64,000 bases of DNA from Zea mays (lineage: Eukaryota; Streptophyta; Magnoliopsida; Poales; Poaceae), in assembly GCF_902167145.1 (NCBI RefSeq), contig NC_050102.1:9300850-9364849 (forward strand). The letters run 5' to 3'. The notes below the pieces were generated by a model. It saw only the letters and a program-made list of their open reading frames with translations, made no database searches and was not told the DNA's origin. The position numbers and the translations under genes are program-made. The first letter of the stretch is position 1; the number at the start of each line of letters is the position of its first letter. Below, piece by piece: positions 21,677-32,047 of this stretch.

Positions 21677-23446
21677 GTGGCTGGGGTGGCCAGGGCCGGC
21701 GACGTCGTCGGCGAGATCGGGGTGCTGTGCTACAAGCCCCAGCTCTTCACGGCGAGGACGCGGTCCCTGTGCCACCTCCTGCGCATGGAGCGCACCGCGT
21801 TCCTCAGGATCGTCCAGGCGAACGTCGGCGACGGCACCATAATCATCAACAACCTTATCCAGGTAGTACTGCATTAATTGGCCCTCCCCAGTCCCCATGC
21901 ATGATTGATTTGTGCCGGCCGATTTCAATCAACCCAAGCTCTCTGGATTCATTTGCGTTGCATCGGATTGCTAACTGCAGTACCTCAAGGAGAAGAGGGA
22001 CAGCGGCGCCATCGCCGGCGTCGCGGAGGAGATCGAGTACTTGCTAGTTGCTAGCTCGGGGCCAGCTCGAGCTCCCCGTCACGCTCTGCTACGCCGCGTC
22101 CAGAGGAGACGACTTCCTCATGCATCAGCTCCTCAAGCGCGGGGTCGATCCCAACGAGTCAGATAACTATTGGCATACAGCACTGGTAATAAAAAAAATT
22201 CATTATTTTTCTTATGTTTTTACTGCTTAAATTAATTGCGAATTTGCAATGCTCACTGCTCGTGTGGTTGATTGAATTTAACAGCACGTCTCAGCTTCCG
22301 GTGGACATGAGCAGTGCATCAAGCTTCTGCTAGAGCATGGCGCTGATCCTAATGCTTCAGGTCATCATACGCTACTACCAAGAACACCGGTCACTATATA
22401 TTTATAGGAGCATGTGATTGGGGCCAGCAACCAAACCTTGCGCTGATCGTAATACAATACAATGTCCAGACGCGCAAGGAAGAGTGCCCCTGTGGGAGGC
22501 CCTGTCGCGGGGGCACCGCGGGGCCGCGCAGCTGCTGGCGGACGGCGGCGCGGACCTGGCGTCGGGCGACGCGGAGCTCTACGCGCGCGCGGCAGTGGAG
22601 GCGGGCGACGTCGCGCTGCTGGAGGACGTGGCGCGCCACGGCGGGGACGTGACGGTTGCGTGCTGCGACGACGGCGGCACCGCGCTCCACCGCGCCGTGC
22701 TCCAGGGGGACGTCGGGATGGCCAGGGCCCTGCTGGAGCACGGCGCCGACGCCGACAGGGAGGACGGCGGCGGCCGGACCCCGCGGGACTTGGCGGGCCA
22801 GCTCGGCCACCGCGACATGCACCAGCTGTTCGGGCCGCCGTCGCAGTCGCAGCACCGGGAAGCGGTGGAGAGTCCGATCAGGCGGCAGGGCTCGGGAACG
22901 GAGGACCATGGCAGCAGCTGCAGGCCCGCCGTCGCGGTCGCGGCTCGGCCGGCGGTCACCAGGTTCAAGAGCGCGCCCGCGGCGAGGGTCCCGGTCGCGG
23001 TCGCGCAGCACGACGGCGCCGGTTTGTCGCCGTCGCCGTCGCCGTCGTCGTCCAGGCATAGCAGTCCGCGGCGGATGGTCAGCTTCCGGAACTCCCTCTT
23101 CGGCGTCCTCTCCTCGTCACAAGTGAACAGGCACGACGGAGCAGCTGGTGGCGGGGGGCATAGCCTCCACGAGAGGCACACTCACAGCAGGTCCCGGGTC
23201 AGGGTGACCGTCTCCTGCCCCGAGCAGGGCGTCGGCGCGAGGAAGCTGGTGTTCATGCCTGAGACGATGGCGCAGCTCGTGGAGCTCGCCGGGAGCCAGT
23301 TCGGGTTCGCCCCGACGAGGGTGGTGACCACGGACGGTGCCCAGGTTGACGACGCCAGGCTCGTCAGGGACGGCGACCACCTCCTAGTCGTCACCCATCA
23401 GTGGCAGAGGGTGCCCGACACTAAGATCGTGCATACGAATCAGTAG
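21677..23446 (+). pseudogene. 3' half of an AKT1-like Shaker K+ channel gene (CNBD end, ankyrin repeats, KHA)
   Basis: Four exons with consensus splice sites: 21677-21862, 21981-22185, 22285-22360 and 22470-23446 (stop TAG). Exon 1 encodes the end of the cyclic-nucleotide-binding domain (GDVVGEIGVLCYKPQLFT, RTAFLRIVQ, NVGDGTIIINNLIQ). Exons 2-4 encode ankyrin repeats (LLKRGVDPNESDN, HEQCIKLLLEHGADPN, VPLWEALSRGH, GTALHRAVLQGD, LLEHGADADRED). The C-terminus is a KHA domain (KLVFMPETMAQLVEL, QFGFAPTRV, LVRDGDHLLVV) of AKT1 rather than AKT2 type. Such channels import K+ across the plasma membrane. The membrane and pore exons are not in the window. Exon 2 has a 7-bp duplication (22041-22054). Without it the exon is 198 bp, exactly 66 codons, so the gene is frameshifted. 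The missing 5' exons could lie left of the window beyond the Gypsy element, or never have been present. Confidence 0.88.
22041..22054 (+). repeat. 7-bp direct duplication TTGCTAG in channel exon 2
   Basis: TTGCTAG occurs twice in tandem, preceded by C. It turns an in-frame E-Y-L-L-A-R-G stretch into a shifted frame. An 8-bp target duplication with one base lost at the junction gives exactly this pattern, as in hAT (Ac/Ds-type) excision footprints. Confidence 0.8.
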
Positions 23447-24067
23447 ATGTGAACGTATTAGAGCAGCGTGTTTGGACATCGTGGCTGTTCACTGTATTGG
23501 TAACTCAGAACTGATTTATTAAGCGAAATAATCGTATATATGCCCAGCTGCGACGGGCATAGATTTAGTCCCCGTATGTATACCATAGATTAATTAGGCT
23601 TGGTAAATTTATTTTACCGTTTAGTCTTGGTATAGGTAACTAGTTTTATAACTAGACTATATTTAATGTAATTGTTAATCAAACATTTGACGTAACATAG
23701 ACTAAATTTTAGTAAGAGGAACCAAATACCCATTTAGCCCAAGTCAATGAGGTCTAGAGTGGTTTTTTTTACAACTTCAATAGGTCACCTCACCAAATGA
23801 CACATAATCACTCATCTTAAACCTCGAGTTCACCTCTTAATAGCACAACAACTTATTCTAAATCCGACCACACACTCTATTGCGTCTTACCTCATAAAAC
23901 ATAATATCCTAACTTAATTATATCTTTATCTTGCACCTTGCTTTTACATCTTCCTACAAGTATCCTCTTCGGCAACATCAACAGATCGTTCCTCATAGTT
24001 AGTGATTCCCTTTCAGCTCCTCCATTGGGCGGATATAGAATTTTCATCCATCGATGTCACTAGCTAT
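23447..24067 (+). other. 3' flank of the channel fragment
   Basis: AT-rich sequence with no gene supported. The segment 23560-23760 resembles generic grass intergenic or MITE-like sequence, but no termini were identified. Polyadenylation signals were not assigned. Confidence 0.4.
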
Positions 24068-24348
24068 AATCTTGCCACATCTTTATAATATCATGTCTTT
24101 AATATTTTGGAATTAAAATGGTTAGTTGTACAAAGTCATTGATGTCACATGACATCGGTCCTATTTGGTGCTCGTTGGAAAAGCAACATATTTGAGAAAC
24201 TGGTGGAAAGGAGTTTATTTGGTAAGGTGAAAAAGCGGCTTCTGTTTATTGACTACTTTTAGGATGATGACTTCTGTGCAATCAGACCTTATATGTAAGT
24301 GTGCAAGCGAGCCTTCTGGTCTGTTAGATCAGAATTCAACCGTAGATA
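24068..24348 (+). repeat. Right part (R) of the ~1.1 kb array unit, copy 1
   Basis: It closely matches 61684-61966, with shared stretches such as CATGACATCGGTCCTATTTG. It ends at the ATA that was duplicated by the CACTA insertion. Confidence 0.85.
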
Positions 24349-24600
24349 CACTACACGACGGTTCACTTACAGCGACCTACGATTGGTCGCTAAAAACTTT
24401 TAGCGACCCATAAGGATGGTCGTTGTAAGTGCCGTCGCTAAAGGCTTTAGCGACCGACATCTTTTTAGCGACCGACCGTCCGTTGCTAATATTGTATATT
24501 TAGCGACCAACCGTGGGTTGCTGTACTATAGATTTAGCAACCAACCGTAAGTCATCATACTATACATTTAGCAACCAACAGAAAGTCGCTCTTTTTACAG
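24349..24600 (+). repeat. CACTA left TIR and subterminal repeats
   Basis: After the TIR there are about eight copies of a motif around TTTAGCGACC or its complement GGTCGCTAAA, for example near 24395, 24405, 24440, 24455, 24470 and 24502. Such clusters are transposase-binding sites in known CACTA elements. Binding here is inference. Confidence 0.85.
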
Positions 24601-24889
24601 TTGCTATTAATAATAATATATATTTAATTAAGCACCACAAATCACAAATTTTTATACACAAATCATAAAGACATACACAGTTAATCAGTATACCACAGTC
24701 ATAGATCCATCACATAAACACAAAAGCACCACAATTATATATTCACAAAAGCATCACAATTATAATATCATTCACAACTAGATCATTTACAGTTTGTTGA
24801 AATGGGAGTACAACGCCACTAGACTGAAGGCAAGTTTGACTGATGCATTCTAATAATAGGTTCAAAAGCACCACAACGACATCACTCCC

Positions 24890-25583
24890 GCACTGATTGA
24901 TAATCACAAAGAACTGAATCGGTTCTTTCCCCTCATAAAAGTGCGCCTGATTAGAAAGCAAGCATAAATTAGAGAAGACAAAAGGGTCTATATCCAGTTT
25001 AACAATTCTAATTAAATAAAATCAGTAAGTTACCTGGACAGCCTGAAACTTAGCAGATTCAACCATCTTGCTTGCAAGTGAAACTGCTATTAGCCTATCC
25101 TCCTGGATAAGAATTGGAAAAAAGCCTTTATTGTTCAAGTTGATTTAACAAGATAACTGAAGACTACATAATCAACAAGCATAAGGTTATCCAGAATCTC
25201 ATTAATATGCACAAACATCATAGGTAACCTTTTGGTTTTAGTTCACACACCAAGAACATGAAATCGGTGTTATCTGGTACTTCAAATCTTTCAGATCTTA
25301 TTTACAAACTTCAAAGATGACAACTAAAATTAGGCAACTATGGTCTAGAAAGTCAGAGATTGGTACAAGCATCAACCGGAAACACCAAAAAATCACAACA
25401 AAATTGAATTTCTGGATAACACTTTTACCTCAATACTCTTTTTCCCAAACCAGGTTCCAATAAGACATTCCTCCTTATATCTCCAGGATAAGTATACTGA
25501 AATATGTAGCAATCGCCAGTGTAAAATTTGGATTGGTCAGAGGGTGAGAGTTGAACCTTGTCTTTATCATTTACACGCCAAAC
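24890..25583 (-). pseudogene. Captured villin (gelsolin-family) gene fragment
   Basis: Three minus-strand exons with good splice sites lie inside the CACTA element: 25583-25429, 25102-25034 and 24946 to about 24893. They encode VWRVND, DQSKFYTGDCYIFQYTYPG, LIAVSLASKMVESAKFQAVQ and HFYEGKEPIQFFVI in the order found in plant villins, which bundle and sever actin filaments. About two extra bases near 25477 shift the frame after YTYPGD. Removing them gives EECLIGTWFGKKS, matching the family. After FFVI the sequence no longer looks like villin. It is a fragment of the C-terminal gelsolin repeats only, with introns retained, so it was captured from genomic DNA. Confidence 0.8.
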
Positions 25584-26360
25584 CTATCAAATACATGGAA
25601 AAAGTAAGTCAGAACACTGTTAATTTGCTTACATATGGAAGCTAAAAAATCAAATGAATCACATGGATCATAAAAATGAACTAAACATTTCACCTTGCGC
25701 ACAACTTCAAAGCACACTCCAACTTCCTTTCTCAAAATGAATTTCTAGCTAGTTAGCTTCCATGGGTTTGTACACCCATGCCAGCACGTATCCTCTTTCT
25801 CAAAAAACTCTACCTGGGGGTAAGACAACCCCTGGACACGTAGGTCAAGAAACCCCCGAAAATCCTGCCTCACCCATACACAGCAGTACCGTGCACATGT
25901 GATAACGACCATAACCAGAGCCAGACCTTAGACTTGTACTTTAGCATGGGACAAACCACTATTTAAGGATATTATCTGCCATGTATATTGAAAACTATGG
26001 GCGGATTGAGTACAATAAAAAGAACCATGACCTATCTCCATTGCTATTTAACACCAAACTCATCATTTTCTCACACTATATCCCCAGTGTTACAATTTTA
26101 TGCTTGCGGACAGCACACCTGATTACAGAATCATATCACCAACCAAGGAACTTAAATAATTCCCAAAATAAATTCTGAATCTAAACATTTTCGCAGGATT
26201 ATGTTTGTTTTCATTTTTCGTGGTAGCTAAACCAAAATTTTAGGTTTGTCCTCTGCATAAAAATAGTGAACACAACACTTTTCTCTAATATAAACATCAT
26301 ATGTGGTAGTACAATACATGAGAGCAACAACAGGAAAGTGAAAAAAAAAGGCTGCCTAAC

Positions 26361-26528
26361 CTTTTCCGGATCAAGAACCAGAAGGCAAAAGGCATCTACT
26401 GGACCAGCTTAAGGATCGAGATGAACGCCCTTAACATGCTCATCATCAAGAACCGAAATGCCTGGTTGTGGTCCTAAGTACTGTAATCTCGACTTCACTG
26501 AACTTGAAAACCATGCTTTCTCCTTGTG
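26361..26528 (-). pseudogene. Exon-like fragment of an unidentified host gene
   Basis: Acceptor CTTTCACAG precedes 26528 and donor GAAAAG/GTTAGG follows 26361. The exon is 168 bp, exactly 56 codons. The product includes RLQYLGPQPGISVLDDEHVK and AGPVDAFCLLVLDPEK with one TAA stop between. The splice sites and residue composition look coding, but I did not recognise the family. It lies between the villin and IPCS fragments in the same orientation. Confidence 0.5.
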
Positions 26529-26737
26529 CTGTGAAAGAAGTGACAACCATTGTTTACCATAGATTTGAATAGCAGCAAGATAAGCGGTAGGGCTATTCTA
26601 AGCAGCATATACAAAAGCTTTGACAGGCTGATAAGGTGACACAAACATATGGTTGAACCTGATAAATGAACAAAACCTAGGTATGAACTAGAAGTAAAGC
26701 TACACTAGGTCCGATCACTTAAACTCGCGCAGCTCAC

Positions 26738-26827
26738 CTGAAAGATCAGACCGGCCAGTAGGAGCCCCCACTTCTCGCGCAGGAGCTGCAGCTCCACCGA
26801 TACCTCCGTGGCCACCTTCCTCCACAC
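26738..26827 (-). pseudogene. Captured exon of an inositol-phosphorylceramide synthase gene
   Basis: A 30-codon exon with donor CAG/GTGAGC at 26738 encodes VWRKVATEVSVELQLL and LREKWGLLLAGLIFQ. This matches the N-terminal region of plant phosphatidylinositol:ceramide inositolphosphotransferases (ERH1/IPCS family), which make inositol phosphorylceramide in the Golgi. A stop lies directly upstream in frame, so the start exon is not attached. The rest of the enzyme (transmembrane and catalytic segments) is absent. Identification rests on one short exon. Confidence 0.65.
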
Positions 26828-27963
26828 TTACACAGCCCCAAAAAAACACCTCATAGATCCCCCACAGCTCCGATCAACAAAAAAACACGTGTCCAGCGGT
26901 ACTAGAAAAAGGCTCCGAATCGGATCGAGGGCGAGCGAGACCTTGGAAGTGTTACTCCTGTCTTCATGGTTGGTACTTCAGATATTTTAACACCCAGTTA
27001 ACTTCTTCATGGTTCGATCAATATCTGAATAGTAACTGTAGGAATGTTACTCCTGTCTTCCTCATCTATCCAGCATAAGAAAGATTATAAGTATATAATA
27101 AAGGAGATGTTATTGATATCACCATGAAATAGATTAATAGAAGAATTCTGCAAGTATTTAAACTAAAACCATAGCCAGATAGTTGCAATCAACTACATCA
27201 CAAAAGCATTACTGAGAGGAGATTATTAGACGAGCATTGTCTTACTTTACAAATTCAATAAGCTGAAGAGAAGTTGTTTGGTCTAGTCTTTGGTGTTAAC
27301 TAAAGTTATAAGCATGAATGAAATGTTGTAACACAGGGATTGATGTCATAATTTATGCCATACAAGACAACACGATGCACTGAAGGACCTTAGAGCAGAT
27401 CATAGCTTCACCTTCACTAGGCGTGGAAGCCGTGGAATTTGATGTGCGTGGAAGCCGAGCTGTGGAGGCTGAGTTGTGGTTTGGGTTCGGTCTTTCTATT
27501 TGACACCTAGCAAGCGCCACGTGCCTTGCTTCTCTTCACACACATGAAATTCCTCTCCTCACAAAACACACATATTCATATAAATATAATCAACAGCTAA
27601 CCATCGATGCCAAGCGAAAACTAAATTGAATATATAAAGAAAAGGATGTCTCGCCTGGGTTTCACGACACCGCAACCGGGCTGCCCAAAAATCATGGAGC
27701 CGACGACGTCGACACGTTGGGGCTGCGCGGATCGGATCGGCGCACGCGACGCGGAGATCACGGGGCTGCTGCTGCTCGTGCATGGAGGAGGTCGACGGAG
27801 GCGGAACAACAACCGAACAGCGGTTGCGCAGATCGACGACGGAGCTCGCTGCGCGACGATGCCGGGACGGCATAGATCGAGGTGGAGCTCGTTGTAGCAT
27901 ATCATCGAGCATGTTGAGGGCGCGACCCAGAGGGGTTTCCAATGTTCCATGGTTACTGCTGCT
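26828..27963 (+). other. CACTA interior left of the Copia insertion
   Basis: AT-rich to about 27600, then a GC-richer block (27640-27963) that resumes at 49644 beyond the Copia element. A short direct repeat (GTTACTCCTGTCTTC) occurs near 26950 and 27047. No gene is supported. Confidence 0.4.
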
Positions 27964-29294
27964 TGAAAGTCGCCTAGAGGGGGGGTGAATAGGGCGAAAC
28001 TGAAATTTACAAATATAAACACAACTACAAGCCGGGTTAGCGTTAGTAATAAAGAAACGAGTCCGCGAGAGAGGGCGCAAAACAAATCCCAAGCGAATAA
28101 GCAAGTGAGACACGGAGATTTGTTTTACCGAGGTTCGGTTCTTGCAAACCTACTCCCCGTTGAGGAGGCCACAAAGGCCGGGTCTCTTTCAACCCTTCCC
28201 TCTCTCAAACGATCCACGGATCGAGTGAGCTTTCTCTTCTCAATCACTTGGAACACAAAGTTCCCACAAGGACCACCACAAGTTTGGTGTCTCTTGCCTC
28301 AATTTACAAGTGAGTTTGGTTGCAAAGAAAGGATCAAGAAAGAAGAAAGCAATCCAAGCGCAAGAGCTCGAAAGAACACAAGCAAATCACTCTCTCTAGT
28401 CACTATGGCGTTGTGTGGAATTTGGAGAGGATTTGATCTCTTAGGTGTGTCTAGAATTGAATGCTAGAGCTCTTGTAGTAGTTGGGAAGTGGAAAACTTG
28501 GATGCAATGAATGGTGGGGTGGTTGGGGTATTTATAGCCCCAACCACCAAAAGTGGCCGTTGGGAGGCTGTCTGTTCGATGGCACACCGGACAGTCCGGT
28601 GCACACCGGACAGTCCGGTGCCCCCTGCCACGTCATCACTGCCGTTGGATTCTGACCGTTGGAGCTTCTGACTTGTGGGCCCGCCTGGGTGTCCGGTGCA
28701 CACCGGACATCTACTGTTCCTTGTCCGGTGCGCCGGAATGGGCGCGCCTGACTTCTGCGCGCGCAGAGCGCGCATTAAATGCGCGGCAGAGAGTCGTTGG
28801 CGCGGAGATAGCCGTTGCTCCGGAGTCGCACCGGACAGTCCGGTGCACACCGGACAGTCCGGTGAATTATAGCGGACTAGCCGTTGGAATTTCCCGAAGC
28901 TGGCGAGTTCCTGAGGCTGATCTTCCTTGGCGCACCGGACACTGTCCGGTGTACACCGGACAGTCCGGTGAATTATAGCGCGAGTGCTTTGGAACTTCCC
29001 GAAGGTGGCGAGTTTGGAGCTGGAGTCCTCTGGTGCACCGGACATGTCCGGTGGTGCACCGGACACTGTCCGGTGGCACACCGGACAGTCCGGTGTGCCC
29101 GACCAGAGGTGCCTTCGGTTGGCCCTTTGCTCTTTTGTTGAATCCAAAACTTGATCTTTTTATTGGCTGAGTGTGAACCTTTGACACCTGTATAATCTAT
29201 ACACTTGGGCAAACTAGTTAGTCCAATTATTTGTGTTGGGCAATTCAACCACCAAAATTAATTAGGGACTAGGTGTAAGCCTGATTCCCTTTCA
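27964..29294 (-). repeat. Copia 3' LTR (left copy)
   Basis: Identical in length to 48308-49638. It contains about nine copies of the palindromic string CACCGGACAGTCCGGTG or close variants between 28580 and 29100. The frames open across this region are by-products of the repeat. Confidence 0.93.
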
Positions 29295-29310
29295 ATCTCC
29301 CCCTTTTTGG
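29295..29310 (-). other. Copia polypurine tract
   Basis: The minus strand reads AAAAAGGGGGAGAT directly before the LTR start TGAAAGGG. The nested element has the same tract. Confidence 0.88.
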
Positions 29311-29691
29311 TGATTGATGCCAACACAAACCAAAGCAAATATAGAAGTGCATAATTGAACTAGTTTGCATAATGTAAGTGCAAAGGTTGCTTGGAATTGA
29401 GCCAATATAAATACTTACAAGATATGCATGGAATGTTTCTTACTTATTTAACATTTTGGACCACGCTTGCACCACATGTTTTGTTTTTGCAAAACTCTTT
29501 TGTAAATTCTTTTCAAAGTTCTTTTGTAAATAGTCAAAGATAAATGAATAAGAGTTTGCAAAGCATTTTCAAGATTTGAAATTTTCTCCCCCTGTTTCAA
29601 ATGCTTTTCCTTTGACTAAACAAAACTCCCCTTAAAAGAGATCCACCTCTTAGTGTTCAAGAGGGTTTTGATAAGTTTTTGAAATACTACT

Positions 29692-31992
29692 TGAAAGTGC
29701 ATTCATCCCTTTTGTGAGTTTTGGTGATTTGGATAACAACACATTTAAAGGTCTAACGAGTTTGCTAAGTGTTGAACAGGAAATTCAGTATGATGAAAAT
29801 ACTTGAATAGTGTATAATGATCAGTGAACAAAGGTTCAACACGAGGTTAAATAACCAATGAGACAATGCAAATGGATATAATATGATCTCTATATTGGTT
29901 TGAATATATGGACAAGACCTGAGAAATCACTACATACATATGACCAGAATAGAGGACAAAGTGATTTAGAGGATTGGTCAAGCCAAGGAGAATAAGATAT
30001 GAGGAATCGTGAATTGGCTTGACCATATTACTATCAGTCCATATATGCTTCTATGAGAATCAAACTAGAGCTTGATTAATCTTAACAGTTAGATCTAGAA
30101 GACATTCAAGCAAGGTTCACAATATTGAAGAAATGATTCTCTTAATGGATGCTCAATATGATGTGATTCAAGAATGGCTTGATAGGGTGAAGATAGCAAG
30201 GAAAGGGCTTCGAGGAACTAGGCGAAGGTGAAGGCCAAGCGACGGCTTGTAGACCGAGGTACCATGGCTAAGGTGAAGAAGAGAGTACTTGCACTAAGTC
30301 GATGAACTAATCAGCTATGAAGAGTTATAACATGTTGATGCATCAGTAAGGTGACTTGAAGCCATGATTTGAACTCATATAAGGTGATATGGTACAAGTC
30401 ACAGGGTTTGATTTGAGTTTGCTTCAAAAGGTGAGACAAAGATGTTTGTGATCCTTATGAAGCAATGCCATGGAGAAATCACACAAGAGACACCAATGAC
30501 TCAAGGAGTTTACTTCATTATATTTTATTTAACTTGAGTATAGGAATCGTCGTACTATAAAGAGGGATCCAAAAAGAAGGTTGGTGTTTGCCAAAGCTCA
30601 AACCTCTCTATTCAAAAGCTATTTTTGAAAAGCAAAAATCTCTTTAACGTTCTATGGTTGACCGTGGTTAGGGTTGAGAAACCTAGAGTGTTCTTGCTGA
30701 AAAGCAGCTGAACTTCTTCAACTGCAGCTGAGCTTTCCAGCTGAACTTTACTTCAGCTGAGTTGAGCTTCTTCAGCTGCAGCTGAGCTTTTCAGCTGAGC
30801 TGAACTTCAGCTGAGTTGAGCTTTCTCAACTTCAGCTGAACTCAACTTCAGCTGTGAACCTCTTTGACCATACAGCAGCTGAACTTGCCTCCGGGCAGTT
30901 GAGCTGGGGTTTTCTCTCCTAAACTCTCTGGTCAAGACCAGTTGAACTGGTCCTGAGGGGCAGTTCAGCTGGTCTCTGACCCCTCTGACCTCTGACCAAC
31001 AGTCTGCAAGTCAGACTGGCAAACAGGTCGCCAGAGGTGTCAGGGGCGGTTCAACCGCCCTAGGGGGAGGTTCAACCGGTCTGGTCAACCCTGACCAGTC
31101 TGCAGGTCAGTCTGCGCGTCAGTCTGCCAGTCAGACTGGCAGACAGGCTGCCAGGCCTGCCAGGGGAGGTTCAACCGCCCTAGGGGGAGGTTCAACCGGT
31201 CTCAGGCAGAAAAATCTGCCCAACGGCTAGTTTTGAGCTCCACCTATATATACTACCTCCTACCTCTCTCCCCAAAGCAGTGAGCACGATTTGAACTCCA
31301 TTTCTAACCCAAGAAACACCTCTCTCTCTCACACACATCTCTTGCCTCTCCCATTTCAAATCTTTGGAGAGAAATCTTTGAGTGAGCTTGAGAGCTGTGG
31401 TTTTGTGCTTCATCTCTAAATCTCTCTTGCTCTTCTTCTTCATTCGAGCTTTGGTACTACATCGAGTTCTTTGTGGATTCATTACTCTTGGAGCTTCTAG
31501 CTCCTAGACGACTAGGTGTCTTTTGTGAGTCTCCAAATCTTGTGGAAGACCACAAGAAAGTTTGTATTACCCGCTCGTTTGAGCAAAGATTATTGTGTGG
31601 GCTTGACCTTTGTGGTCGGCAAAGGGAGGATTAGGGTTGAAAGAGACCCGGCTCTTTGTGGGCGCCTCAACGAGGAAGTAGGGCACCTTTTGTGGTGTGA
31701 CCGAACCTTGGGATAAATCTTGTGTCTCTTGTGTTCTTGCTCATTGTGTTTGTTCATGTTCTTCGTTCTCTCACCATTCCGTGGAAGATTGTTTATATCT
31801 TTTTGGTGTGTGGATTTTGAGAAGTGCCCTTCTCAGATCTACTACTTTGAACCCTGTGGATCATTTAGAACATCTCATTTCCAAAGTTAACTGGGTGAAT
31901 TTCGAGATCAATTCAGTTTTACCCAGTTTGCTTCTGGTTTTTGTTGAAAAAGTTTTAACTTGCCTATTCACCCCCCCTCTAGGCAACTTTCA
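29692..31992 (+). repeat. 5' LTR of the non-autonomous Copia element
   Basis: It starts TGAAAGTGCATTCATCCC and ends CTCTAGGCAACTTTCA. Between 30700 and 30990 it has more than a dozen CAGCTGA/TCAGCTG strings, then short repeats built on GTCAGACTGGCA and GGTTCAACCG (30990-31205). TATATATAC at 31244-31252 is the likely TATA region. Confidence 0.92.
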
Positions 31993-31994
31993 AT

Positions 31995-32007
31995 TGGTAT
32001 CAGAGCC
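31995..32007 (+). other. Primer-binding site, initiator tRNA-Met type
   Basis: TGGTATCAGAGCC lies two bases after the LTR and matches the initiator tRNA-Met complement. Confidence 0.93.
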
Positions 32008-32047
32008 TAATCCTCGTTCTAACGCTTAACCGCGTGAGGAAAAGATC

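Noticed and set aside
24360..24600. Regularly repeated short motif that might suggest a CRISPR-like array
   Set aside because: The motifs occur in both orientations with irregular spacing next to a CACTA TIR; they are subterminal transposase-binding repeats in a plant genome.
25981..26178. 65-codon plus-strand frame inside the CACTA element
   Set aside because: Short, low in coding character and opposite to the captured exons; looks like a chance frame in AT-rich intron sequence.
24600..27600. Helitron as the carrier of the captured exons
   Set aside because: No TC start or CTAG end with a 3' hairpin was found at plausible borders, whereas the CACTA TIRs and ATA duplication are clear. It remains a stated alternative.
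28464..29147. A 227-codon minus-strand frame in the Copia LTR, repeated at 48808-49491
   Set aside because: Its peptide is the translated CACCGGACAGTCCGGTG repeat (HRTVRCTPD-like units) in an LTR; no start context or conservation argument.
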